A DNA stretch of 64,000 bases from Casp-actino8 sp044355095. Its GTDB lineage: Bacteria; Actinomycetota; Acidimicrobiia; Acidimicrobiales; Ilumatobacteraceae. Positions 24,295 to 32,891 of this stretch are shown here, in pieces (position 1 is the first letter of the stretch; every line of letters starts with the position of its first letter). The translations under genes and the position numbers were made by a program. Below the pieces are notes generated by a model. It ran no database searches. It was not told where the DNA came from and was given only the letters and a program-made list of their open reading frames with translations. The DNA lies in assembly GCA_044355095.1 (NCBI GenBank), contig JBIKYT010000004.1, positions 12,651-76,650 of the forward strand. The letters run 5' to 3'.

Positions 24295-27258
24295 TCAGTT
24301 GCCGAGTTGCGCCAAAGCCTCCGCGATGAGGTCTTGGGCCTCGTCAACTTTGCTCTGATACGTACCAAGATCACCATCACGCAGTGCCGCGTCTGCTCCG
24401 TCGAACAATATCTGAGCTTCTTCGAGCAATGTGGCTGGGTCTGTAGATGTTGAGCCAGTATCAGTTTCTGTGTCAGTACCAGTGTCGGTACCAGTATCAG
24501 TTCCGGTGTCAGTTCCAGTATCAGTTTCAGTGTCAGTTTCTGAACTACCCGAATCACCAACAACTTCACCAAGCTCAACATTGGCCTTCGGGAACAAACG
24601 ATTAATCGCCTCAGTCAATGTGTCGCCGATGACTGCTTCACCGTCGTACCACGCCAAAACTCGACGTACGAAAACTTGTTTTGATCCAGAGTCATCAGGA
24701 CGCACATACAACGGCTGCACCCAGATCAGGCCTTTCCCAACGGGAACAACTTGTAATTGACCCAGAATGACTCGCGAACCACGCTGGTCAAGAAGAGTAA
24801 TCACCGGCGAGATATTTGGGTTACTGCCAAGCTCTGCCGACACCGTTGCGGGTCCAGCTGGCAGAGCTCCCTCGTACTTGTACACCTTCAATTGTCCGTA
24901 AGTTTCGGGATCGCTCGACACCACCATGAACGCACGTAGTTCTTTTCGCGTGTCATCAGACGAGAACGGAACAAATGGGCGGATCAAAGAAAAAGTCGGT
25001 GCGACCGTTGAGCCCACCGAATCGGGATTGTGGAACAACGTGTAATAGGGCTCAAATCGTGCAACATTCGCGTCGGCGACATTACCCGTGTCAGCTTGCG
25101 AAGTTGCAGCGGCATCTGTTGTGATATCGCCCGCGGTTGAAACCGCAACTTCAGGCTCACGTTGTGCAGCTTGGGCCACGCTCCATGCCGAATCACGACT
25201 AAAGAAAGCATCGGTCTCAGTGAACTGATAGCGACCGTAAAGATTGGTTTGCACCCTGAACAAATCTTCGGGATAACGGAAGTGAGCTCGCAAAGTGGCT
25301 GGCACTTGATCGGCAGAAGTAAAGAGTCCGGGGAATGCTTTTGACCACGCCATCACAATGGGGTCAGTCGGATCAACGGCATACAACACCACCGAACCGT
25401 CATAAGCATTGACAACTGCCTTCACACTGTTGCGGACGTAATTGAAATTGTGCTTCAACCCTGAACCCGCAGTGAGGTTGTCAGTATTTGCTTGCTGGGC
25501 GTAGGGATAGCGCGATGTTGTTGTGAACGCATCGATCACCCAAAGAACTTTGCCACCATCAACAACTGGGTATGGATCGGCATCAAGGTGCAAGAAGGGA
25601 GCCACCTTTGCGACACGATCGCTGACATCGCGTATATCAATGAGACGTGATTCGTCAGTGATCAAACTTGAACCAAACAAGTTGAACTCACCGAAATGAA
25701 TGGCAAAAGCAAGTTTCTTTGCTGCCGAATCAAGCGCGATTCCACCCGAGCCGTCGTAAGGCGTTGCTTCAGTGTTCGGGCAAGCTTGTTCAACTTGCTC
25801 GGTGTTGACGATTGCGTAACCAGGCTGCTGAGTACCGACATACAACTGAGGCTTATCGGCAGCGATTTCCTGATAAATCGGTCGACCGTCGGAAGTGATT
25901 TGCGATGCACTTGCCGAAACCACTCCGCACCCATGGGTATAGATCAAATGCTTTGAAACCCAGGTTTTGTTCGGGATACCGTCCGGGTTAAGTTCGCGCG
26001 CTGCAACCATGGTTTGTTGCATGCGACCATCTACTTCGTATCGATCAACGTCTAGGTCATTAATTGAATAGAACGCAAAAAGTCCTTGGTCAAGTGAGTA
26101 TCGATCTCGCATCTCTGAAACATCAAGCAACCGCGCATCACTTAACGGTGCTGTATCTTGTGCTACCTCAGCATCAGTGACCGTGCCAGACTCAAGCGAA
26201 ATAGTTTCCACTTTGTCGATGCCCATCGCCGCACGTGTTGCCGTGACGTTGCGTCCGATGTAGTCATACTCGCGAGTCGTCACGTTTGGTTGCACGACAA
26301 AACGCTGAATGACCGCTGGATAGACCGTGCCAGCAACGATCGCTACTACGGCCCATAATGCCATTGACAAAAGTGGTAATCGCCAACCGCCAAATCGAAT
26401 TCCGGCCAGGAAAAGAGCAGCAACTAGCAAGCTCACCAAAATCAAAAGATTGATTGCGGGGAGTTGAGCATTGACATCTGTGTATGTCGCGCCTTGCACA
26501 ACACCGCGACTCGAAACAGTCAACTCAAAACGCTGTAGCCAATAATCGGCTGCCTTAACCACCGCAAGAATCGCAAACAAAACACTCAAGTGAATGCGCG
26601 CGCCTTTAGAAATTCGGTCGCCCGCTGTTTGCACACGGATCGATCCGTTCAAGAAATGTATCACCACAGTCAGAAGAGTGATCATCACCACCGCAGCAAA
26701 AGCCCAATCAACCAAGAAGGTCAAGAACGGGAGTCGGAAAACATAGAACCCAACATCTACTCCAAATAGTGGGTCACTCGTTCCGAATGATTGCGAATTT
26801 TTGAACAGCAACCAGTCTTGCCACTGGGCCATTGCGGGCAGACCAACCAACAATCCAAACAAAATCGAAACGGCGATACGCAATAAACGTGTGCGTCGAC
26901 CCACGATCATTTTGAATCGCTCAACTACTTCGCGTTCGGGTCCACTAGGAAGTTCTTTCGGCGACAGCCGCTCGGCCAACGTCAAGCTAATGAACGAGAC
27001 AATCGCGAATGCGACGCTGAAAACCGCACCGAGGAAAACCTTGGACTGAATGCTGGTCCAAAAAACGCTTCCCCGCTCGACTGACCGGAACCACAACAAG
27101 TCGACGTAGAAATTCGCCACTGTGCGCGCCGATAAAAACAAAATCAGAACTAGCGCGGCAACAATAAAGAGGGCAATTCGCCCCTTTGAAACCCAGGCGG
27201 GTCGATTGGGGTTTCTGGGTCGGCGCGGGCTACGGGGCAGGTCCGAAGAAGGTCTCAC
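24295..27258 (-). CDS. UPF0182 family membrane protein
   Basis: A 987-aa protein. Seven hydrophobic helices lie within the first 330 residues; a very large extracytoplasmic domain follows (YDYIGRNVTATRAA, WVSKHLIYTHGCGV, RYPEDLFRVQ), as in the actinobacterial/cyanobacterial UPF0182 family (Rv0064-like). The C-terminal tail after about 900 carries seven TDTG/TDTE units encoded by 12-bp repeats and then a helical acidic end. Function is unknown. It follows the DivIVA-domain gene by 18 nt on the same strand. Confidence 0.9.
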   Translation of the reverse strand: MRPSSDLPRSPRRPRNPNRPAWVSKGRIALFIVAALVLILFLSARTVANFYVDLLWFRSVERGSVFWTSIQSKVFLGAVFSVAFAIVSFISLTLAERLSPKELPSGPEREVVERFKMIVGRRTRLLRIAVSILFGLLVGLPAMAQWQDWLLFKNSQSFGTSDPLFGVDVGFYVFRLPFLTFLVDWAFAAVVMITLLTVVIHFLNGSIRVQTAGDRISKGARIHLSVLFAILAVVKAADYWLQRFELTVSSRGVVQGATYTDVNAQLPAINLLILVSLLVAALFLAGIRFGGWRLPLLSMALWAVVAIVAGTVYPAVIQRFVVQPNVTTREYDYIGRNVTATRAAMGIDKVETISLESGTVTDAEVAQDTAPLSDARLLDVSEMRDRYSLDQGLFAFYSINDLDVDRYEVDGRMQQTMVAARELNPDGIPNKTWVSKHLIYTHGCGVVSASASQITSDGRPIYQEIAADKPQLYVGTQQPGYAIVNTEQVEQACPNTEATPYDGSGGIALDSAAKKLAFAIHFGEFNLFGSSLITDESRLIDIRDVSDRVAKVAPFLHLDADPYPVVDGGKVLWVIDAFTTTSRYPYAQQANTDNLTAGSGLKHNFNYVRNSVKAVVNAYDGSVVLYAVDPTDPIVMAWSKAFPGLFTSADQVPATLRAHFRYPEDLFRVQTNLYGRYQFTETDAFFSRDSAWSVAQAAQREPEVAVSTAGDITTDAAATSQADTGNVADANVARFEPYYTLFHNPDSVGSTVAPTFSLIRPFVPFSSDDTRKELRAFMVVSSDPETYGQLKVYKYEGALPAGPATVSAELGSNPNISPVITLLDQRGSRVILGQLQVVPVGKGLIWVQPLYVRPDDSGSKQVFVRRVLAWYDGEAVIGDTLTEAINRLFPKANVELGEVVGDSGSSETDTETDTGTDTGTDTGTDTGTDTETDTGSTSTDPATLLEEAQILFDGADAALRDGDLGTYQSKVDEAQDLIAEALAQLGN
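24458..24541 (-). repeat. Seven 12-bp imperfect coding repeats in the UPF0182 gene
   Basis: Period-12 units of the form GTRTCAGTNNCN run without interruption and encode alternating Thr-Asp-Thr-Gly/Glu in the protein tail. Such arrays vary in number by slippage. Confidence 0.85.
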
Positions 27259-27276
27259 AGACCGAGACTAGTTGTC

Positions 27277-29244
27277 TTACGGGACAAGTGCACAGCGGCA
27301 CCCAGCATGCGCTGGCGCATGAGTGTGCCCAGTGGGGAAAGCATCACCGGCAACCACAAATCCTGCAAGAGAGTTATCCTCCGCGTCCGCACAGGCAGGT
27401 CCATTCGGGTCAACCTTCCAGCAAACTTTCGTACCAGGGGTCAGCGCAGCAAAGGCACCGCGCCCAAACGAAGTCTGCGCAATGTTGTCAACCTGCGTGT
27501 CAACATGCTGATTCTTCCACTCGCGATAAACCACACGAACAAGCGAAGTGAGTTCGGCGTTATCACCTGATGCTTGTGAAATGCTGCGACTTAAACGTTC
27601 ACGCAAAGGCACGACCACCGTTGCGATGACGTATTCATTGATTGCTGCCATTTGAGTAGCGACCATTTTCTGAAGTTCTTTATCAGAGGCATCAGACAAA
27701 GACTTGGCACCAGCCAAAGCCCCTGCCTTCAACGAAGCCTCAAGCGCTTCAATCATGCGCACTGAATGATCAGCTTTGGGACCAACAATTGCATCAAGCG
27801 TTTTCACCGAAAGTTTCCCACGCAAAATATCGAGAACTTCATTTTGTTCATCAGCAAGAACTCGCTTCAACTTGCGCGACATTGCAGCAATCACGGGAGC
27901 CAAAGCAGCATCTCGAAGTTCAAACGGGGTTGCAACCGCAACCTCTTCAACTTCTGGCACCACAACGGTTTCTACGATTGGTTCAACAACTTTGTCAACT
28001 GCCTTCTTTTTCGGCTCAGTCTTTTTTACTTGAGTCGTTGCGACTTCTTTAGCGACCGAATCGGCACCAGAACGGCGCAACTTGGCAAAGATGTCATCGG
28101 CTGGCGGTACGACTACCTTGGCTTTTTGCTCAACGATGACAAGCGGTGGGTCATTCTCATCATCCTCGTCATCGTCTAGCTCACTATCAATATCCGCAGC
28201 ATCAACGGCTGGTGTTTCTTGACGAGCAAATAGCGGTACGACGTTTGAAACAGGTGCCTCAACAACCAATTCGACGACTGGTGCGATAGGGGCTTCATCT
28301 TCAATCACCAAAACATCAGCGACTACTGCAACATCAACAACTTCTTCTTCAACAATGATTTGTTCAGTGACTTGTTGTTCAGTGACTGCTAGTTCAGTGA
28401 TGACAACATCTTCAATCAATGCAGAGCGATCAATCACCACTTCAGCAGCCATCACTGCGACATCTTCGTCCTGATCGTACGGGGCAAAGGCCGGTGCTGA
28501 TGAAACTGCGGGACGCACTGCTTCATGGGCTTCAATTTCATCGGCCTGAACAATGATCGGAATCGGGCCAGTAGTCGGGGCCAGATTGACAAATTCACTT
28601 GGTTCTTCAGCGACATCATCAAGTTCGCGCAACACATCTTCGGTTGCGATACGCGCTCGATCAAATACCTGCACAATGCGGTCACGGCCGTGCATCAAAT
28701 CTTCAATTTGTTCGCGTGCCAATTCACGACGGCGTGCAACATCGGCCAAGACACGTTCGCGATAAGCGCGTGCTTCATTGACCATGTCGCGACCCTGTTG
28801 CTTAGCCATCAAAATCTCGGCTTCAGCATCTGACGTGGCATCTTGTCGAACACGAGCTGCTTCAAGTTCAGCATCTTCCCGAATTCGAGCGGCCTCGTCG
28901 GTGGCTTCGCGCACAAGTCGCGTTGCAGTTTCTTCTGACCGAACCTTGATCTTGCCAGCTGCTTCGCGAGCGGCCTGAACAATGCGTGCAGTTTCTTCGC
29001 CTAGAAGTTCAGTGATCGTTTCTTCATTCAGTTCGATCGGCGGTGCTGGTACAGCTTGCTGAGAATTCAGTAGTTCACGCTCAAGAAAAGTGATGCGTTC
29101 TTGCTGCCGCGAGAGTTCAGCCGAAACCATCCGCAAAAAATCGCGAACTTCGTTTTGGTCAAAACCACGGCGGGATGAGGGGAAGGTGGCGCCGGCAACG
29201 GCGGTTGGCGACGAGGGGTCGGGTCGCGAAAAAGAGATAGCCAT
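27277..29244 (-). CDS. DivIVA-domain coiled-coil protein with MuF-like C-terminus
   Basis: A 655-aa protein. Residues about 20-60 (FPSSRRGFDQNEVRDFLRMV) are a DivIVA membrane-binding domain, followed by a long Ala/Arg/Glu coiled coil to about 220, an acidic Val/Glu-rich linker to about 400, and a helical region. The last 50 residues contain GPACADAEDN, FPTGHTHAPAHAGCRC, a Cys/His arrangement resembling the end of phage Mu gpF (minor head) domains. A role in polar growth or division scaffolding is expected from the N-terminus; the tail is unexplained. First gene of a pair with UPF0182. Confidence 0.75.
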   Translation of the reverse strand: MAISFSRPDPSSPTAVAGATFPSSRRGFDQNEVRDFLRMVSAELSRQQERITFLERELLNSQQAVPAPPIELNEETITELLGEETARIVQAAREAAGKIKVRSEETATRLVREATDEAARIREDAELEAARVRQDATSDAEAEILMAKQQGRDMVNEARAYRERVLADVARRRELAREQIEDLMHGRDRIVQVFDRARIATEDVLRELDDVAEEPSEFVNLAPTTGPIPIIVQADEIEAHEAVRPAVSSAPAFAPYDQDEDVAVMAAEVVIDRSALIEDVVITELAVTEQQVTEQIIVEEEVVDVAVVADVLVIEDEAPIAPVVELVVEAPVSNVVPLFARQETPAVDAADIDSELDDDEDDENDPPLVIVEQKAKVVVPPADDIFAKLRRSGADSVAKEVATTQVKKTEPKKKAVDKVVEPIVETVVVPEVEEVAVATPFELRDAALAPVIAAMSRKLKRVLADEQNEVLDILRGKLSVKTLDAIVGPKADHSVRMIEALEASLKAGALAGAKSLSDASDKELQKMVATQMAAINEYVIATVVVPLRERLSRSISQASGDNAELTSLVRVVYREWKNQHVDTQVDNIAQTSFGRGAFAALTPGTKVCWKVDPNGPACADAEDNSLAGFVVAGDAFPTGHTHAPAHAGCRCALVP

Positions 29245-29315
29245 TTAGGAGAGAGTACGAAATATCTGTGGATAAAGGGTGGCAATCAGGGGTTTTACCC
29301 AAAATGCTTGTCACT

Positions 29316-30473
29316 TCACCCCTGCTTGACTGGCGAGATACCAGGCTCCCCGCCGTACTTCACGAGCGCCTCTAAGGCCTCTCCCAGTGTTGCGACCGGC
29401 ACGATTTTGACCGCATCGCCCACTGCGGCTTGAGCAGCGGCAATGTCATCGGGGCCTTGCTCAGTAGGAACCAAGAATATTTCGGCTCCAGATTTTTTGA
29501 CCGCAATCGATTTTTGCACTAAGGCACCAATTGCCCCTACTGATCCATCGTCTTGAATCGTCCCCGTCACTGCCACCCCTTGTGAAGGGATGAGTTCACC
29601 TTTCGTCAAACTGTCAATCAGGGCCACCGTGAACGACAAACCTGCCGAGGGACCACCAATGTCATCGGTGTCAAAATTGACGTTGAAAGGCAACTGCACA
29701 GTTCGCGTATCGCGAGCACTGAAGCCAATGAGTATCCGGGAGGCATCGTCAGGACTCTGAATCAGTTCAACATCAACATTTTTGGGTGTGCCTGGTCCGC
29801 TGTTGGTCAGCGGGGTCACTTCAAGGATGGCGATATCGCCTGCTTGAGCATTTTTCAGCGCCTCGGACAGCTTTGATATGACATCGACCTCAATCGGACC
29901 GTCCCCAACGTCAATTGAAGTGATCACATCGCCCACCGCAAGAACTTTGCACGCCCGTTGCGAAGGGGCGTCTTCTGGACACACTGAGGGGTCAAAACCT
30001 GCCACTTGAGCAGGGCCTTCTTGAAAAGTTGTGTCGAAACCAAGGTACGACAAAGCCACGTAGGCCGCGATCTCCTTGGCATTGGCCATGGCCCCAAGTT
30101 GAACTTCTCGACTTTGGGTGGGATTGCAGTCGCCGAAACGCTCTTCGCAGGTGAGAACATTGACAAATGGGTCAACCCAGCCCATAAATGCTTGTAACGG
30201 ATTCAGTTCAGTTCCTAATGCCGTCACAAAACGGACTCCGCGCTCGGGCGGATACACCACCACTTGGTCACCAGCAACACTCAGCCGAGATCCCACGAAT
30301 TCAGCCCGTCCTGGCGCTGTTTCGTACCTTTGCATGGGCCAGACCATGGCGACAAGAACGGTCACGATCAAGATAAACGCGATGGTCACAAATGGGATTG
30401 CGACAACTTGAGCGCGTAACGACGGTGGAACGACCCGTTGGGCGACTACCTTTTCTGTCTGCGTGTCACTCAC
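29316..30473 (-). CDS. YlbL-like PDZ/Lon (S16) protease, membrane anchored
   Basis: About 385 aa. One N-terminal membrane helix (about residues 23-45) is followed by a PDZ domain with VGDVITSIDVGDG. The C-terminal Lon-type proteolytic domain has the Ser in GGPSAGLSF and the Lys in VQKSIAVKKSGAEIF, forming a Ser-Lys dyad. GTG 30473 (MSDTQTEKVV) is preferred to an upstream ATG at 30545, because the upstream residues lie within the divergent gene. The catalytic domain faces outside in this family. Confidence 0.85.
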   Translation of the reverse strand: MSDTQTEKVVAQRVVPPSLRAQVVAIPFVTIAFILIVTVLVAMVWPMQRYETAPGRAEFVGSRLSVAGDQVVVYPPERGVRFVTALGTELNPLQAFMGWVDPFVNVLTCEERFGDCNPTQSREVQLGAMANAKEIAAYVALSYLGFDTTFQEGPAQVAGFDPSVCPEDAPSQRACKVLAVGDVITSIDVGDGPIEVDVISKLSEALKNAQAGDIAILEVTPLTNSGPGTPKNVDVELIQSPDDASRILIGFSARDTRTVQLPFNVNFDTDDIGGPSAGLSFTVALIDSLTKGELIPSQGVAVTGTIQDDGSVGAIGALVQKSIAVKKSGAEIFLVPTEQGPDDIAAAQAAVGDAVKIVPVATLGEALEALVKYGGEPGISPVKQG

Positions 30474-30804
30474 TGAAATCTCCACCCGCCTAGGCATCAT
30501 TGCCGGCTTAGCCATGTTGGCACTTCTTGTCATCGGGTGGCGCAAGCCTGCCAGAAATTTTCCGCTTCCGCCACGCGCCGAACAGCAGTCTCGACAGCCT
30601 GATCAACGACTGCCTGATCAACGACTGTTAGATGAATCAAACCCCTTGAACACCGCTGCACCTGATCTCTCCGAAACGATCGCGCGAAAGGTTCTCGATG
30701 CCACAGGGCTTGGAGCGATCGCCTTAGTCGGCGGAATTGTGGCGGCCATTGTGATCGCTACCGCTTTGTCGTTCATCGTTACGAATGTCATTTCACGACT
30801 GTGA
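30463..30804 (+). CDS. Small two-helix membrane protein
   Basis: A 113-aa protein with two hydrophobic helices (about 10-26 and 84-108) joined by a polar Gln/Arg/Pro-rich linker with two copies of PDQRL. Family unknown. The GTG start overlaps head-to-head by 11 nt with the GTG of the Lon-like protease, so one of the two starts may lie further in. The stop overlaps the HEAT-repeat gene by GTGA. Confidence 0.55.
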   Translation: MSLTEISTRLGIIAGLAMLALLVIGWRKPARNFPLPPRAEQQSRQPDQRLPDQRLLDESNPLNTAAPDLSETIARKVLDATGLGAIALVGGIVAAIVIATALSFIVTNVISRL

Positions 30805-31403
30805 GCGCTTCTGACAGTCCCGATATCGCCGAACTTCGTCGAGCGATTGTCATCGCTGGGCATAGCGGAGATGTCGATCTCATCGCCAAGTCACTCATGC
30901 ACGAACATGGTTCTATTCGTGAGGCCGCACTTGGCGCAATGGCCCGCATTGATCAACTAACTGTTGAAGTTCTTGAGACTTTTTCGCGGGATGTTGATTC
31001 ACGGGTGCGTATTCGCGTGGCTGAACTTGCAGCACTATTCCCTGGCTTTGATTTAGTCCCATCGCTTCAAGATGCCGATCATCTGGTCATTGAAATGGCG
31101 GCCTGGGCGTGTGGCGAACATGAAAGCGCACGCCCCGAAATCATCAACGAATTAACCCGACTCGTCCTTCATCACGATGATGCGTTGGTTCGCGAAGCCG
31201 CAGTCGCGGCCCTCGGAGCAATCGGTGACGAGTCCGGCCTTCCCGCCATCTTGAGTGCGTGCCAAGACAAACCCGCAATCCGCCGACGTGCAGTGCTGGC
31301 TTTGGCCCCCTTTGATTCGCCCGAAGTTGAGACTGCACTCAAAGCCGCCCTCGAAGATCGAGACTGGCAAGTACGCCAAGCCGCCGAAGACCTACTGGGT
31401 TGA
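30801..31403 (+). CDS. HEAT-repeat protein
   Basis: A 200-aa soluble alpha-solenoid. Repeated helix pairs with the HEAT pattern are visible: GSIREAALGAMARI, SRVRIRVAELAALF, ALVREAAVAALGAIGDE, PAIRRRAVLALAPF and WQVRQAAEDLLG. These repeats usually mediate protein contacts, for example in lyases or scaffolds. It is translationally coupled to the preceding membrane protein gene by a 4-nt overlap. Confidence 0.8.
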   Translation: MSASDSPDIAELRRAIVIAGHSGDVDLIAKSLMHEHGSIREAALGAMARIDQLTVEVLETFSRDVDSRVRIRVAELAALFPGFDLVPSLQDADHLVIEMAAWACGEHESARPEIINELTRLVLHHDDALVREAAVAALGAIGDESGLPAILSACQDKPAIRRRAVLALAPFDSPEVETALKAALEDRDWQVRQAAEDLLG

Positions 31404-31426
31404 CTCGCAACTACCCCTTCAAACTT

Positions 31427-31450
31427 ATGTACCACATAGGCGTGGTACAT
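31427..31450. promoter_or_regulatory. Perfect palindromic operator of toxin-antitoxin module 1
   Basis: ATGTACCAC (31427-31435) and GTGGTACAT (31442-31450) form a perfect 9-bp inverted repeat with a 6-nt spacer, ending 7 nt before the antitoxin ATG. Placement at the start of the operon suggests binding of the antitoxin dimer. Confidence 0.75.
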
Positions 31451-31457
31451 TCAAAAT

Positions 31458-31877
31458 ATGAATCAGTCAGCAGCGCTTGACCAAATCGCTTCATTGCTCC
31501 TTGCCGATCAAACCCAGACGGTGAACACTTCAATGCGAATTCCGGTCAATCTTCGCAACGCTGCCATGATCGCAACCGATGAACTGAACTTGGCGCCAAG
31601 TACCACCACTCTCACGGTTGACGGCTTACGCCAACAGTTGCGGGCACTATTAATTCGATGTGCGCTCGACGAGCACTACACCAACTATCCAGATTCACGT
31701 CCTTCGTTGACAGAACTCGCGCAAGCTGAAGCAGATCTTACAAATCATCGTTTACGAAATCAGCCTCGCGTCATCGCCCAAGCCGCTCAAGACATTCTCA
31801 GCGTTCAACAAAATCCCTCCCCAGCTGATGTTCTTGTTTGGGCCGATGCACAGAACTTTTATCAAACGCGCTTATGA
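31458..31877 (+). CDS. Putative antitoxin with RHH-like N-terminus
   Basis: A 139-aa protein. The segment NTSMRIPVNLRNAAMIATDEL (about 22-42) looks like a ribbon-helix-helix strand and helix, followed by a helical C-terminal half likely to wrap the toxin. It is longer than typical VapB antitoxins and I cannot assign a named family. The gene is preceded by a perfect palindrome and coupled to the PIN-domain gene by an ATGA overlap, the classic toxin-antitoxin layout. Confidence 0.6.
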   Translation: MNQSAALDQIASLLLADQTQTVNTSMRIPVNLRNAAMIATDELNLAPSTTTLTVDGLRQQLRALLIRCALDEHYTNYPDSRPSLTELAQAEADLTNHRLRNQPRVIAQAAQDILSVQQNPSPADVLVWADAQNFYQTRL

Positions 31878-32305
31878 AGGACTTACTTAAGCCGGCGAGC
31901 ATCATTGCTTTAGACAACGAAGCGATTCAAGCACTGAGTAATCAATCCCATCCGAAACACCGTCGTCTGTTGGCTCTCATTGAGAGATACCGGCAACACC
32001 TCGAACAAGGCTCACGCGTTTCTCTCATTGTCCCAACGACCGTTCGTGTTGAAGCAATGATCAATCGTCAAGAGCCAAAAGCGTCATTTGTGAACCGCAT
32101 CGTCAACCAAGATCATTTACTTGACTCAAAGTACGCCGACCGAGCAGCCGAACTTCGCAATGATTTTTCGTTTCTTTCAGTCGCCGATGCTCACATCGCA
32201 GCAATCGCGACTTTGTCGGATGCCGAAGTCGTCATCATCACAAGTGACGTCAAGGATTTTAGAAACAGCCTGTCCAAAGAAAACGTCAACATCGTTCACA
32301 TATAG
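31874..32305 (+). CDS. PIN-domain toxin (VapC-like ribonuclease)
   Basis: A 143-aa PIN-fold protein. Candidate acidic metal ligands are D14 in IIALDNEA, Glu in TTVRVEAMIN, Asp in SVADAHIAAI and Asp in TSDVKDF, in the order of PIN nucleases. ATG 31874 overlaps the antitoxin stop (ATGA), which excludes the longer in-frame reading from 31838. The predicted activity is Mg-dependent RNA cleavage neutralised by the upstream partner. Confidence 0.75.
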   Translation: MKDLLKPASIIALDNEAIQALSNQSHPKHRRLLALIERYRQHLEQGSRVSLIVPTTVRVEAMINRQEPKASFVNRIVNQDHLLDSKYADRAAELRNDFSFLSVADAHIAAIATLSDAEVVIITSDVKDFRNSLSKENVNIVHI

Positions 32306-32313
32306 GTAAACAA

Positions 32314-32880
32314 CTAAACACCTTGCAGAATCAACAGGATTCCGAAGACGACAAAAAGTATTGAGGCGCCGTAACGAATGGTTTTCTCGGGCAAACGCGA
32401 ACCTAAGTGATATCCAACCAAAATCGCCAGTGCGTCGGCGGCCACCATGCCCAGAGTTGATCCCAACCACGTACCAAAGGCACCTTCTTTGGTCGCCAAC
32501 GTGATGGTCGCCAACATCGTCTTGTCGCCTAATTCTGCAAAAAAGAACGCGATGCTGGCTGCGACTACTGCGTTGCGCGTGTTCTTTTGCGCGGCTTGAG
32601 ATTCTTCTTCGGTTAACTCATCACCGCGCCAGGTCCAGGCTGCAAACACTAAGAAGGCGATACCAGCGACGATCGCAATCGTGTCAGTGGGGATACGCGC
32701 GCCAACCACCGCACCGATTCCTACGCTGATCGCGTGCGTCACCGCAGTGGCAATGGTAATTCCCAGCAACACCGGCCACGGTTTGTACCTAGCCGCGAAA
32801 GCCATCGCCATCAGTTGGCTCTTGTCACCCAACTCGGCAACGAAGATGACACCGAAGCTTAAGAAGAAGGCCGACCACAT
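32314..32880 (-). CDS. TMEM165/GDT1-family cation transporter
   Basis: About 188 aa with six membrane helices in two halves. Each half contains the signature E-x-G-D-K-[ST]: VAELGDKSQL and FAELGDKTML. Bacterial relatives export Mn2+. ATG 32880 (MWSAFFLSFG) is preferred to 32919 since the shorter form matches family length and leaves an 11-nt gap after the aldo-keto reductase gene on the same strand. Confidence 0.88.
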   Translation of the reverse strand: MWSAFFLSFGVIFVAELGDKSQLMAMAFAARYKPWPVLLGITIATAVTHAISVGIGAVVGARIPTDTIAIVAGIAFLVFAAWTWRGDELTEEESQAAQKNTRNAVVAASIAFFFAELGDKTMLATITLATKEGAFGTWLGSTLGMVAADALAILVGYHLGSRLPEKTIRYGASILFVVFGILLILQGV

Positions 32881-32891
32881 ATGTGGCGACA

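Noticed and set aside
24431..24760. Plus-strand open frame with SVSVPVSVPVSV repeats
   Set aside because: It is the antisense shadow of the TDTG repeats of the UPF0182 gene; low complexity, no independent support.
31427..31450. Terminator of the HEAT-protein gene
   Set aside because: Arms are short with no T tract, and the palindrome sits immediately before a toxin-antitoxin start, so an operator is the better reading.
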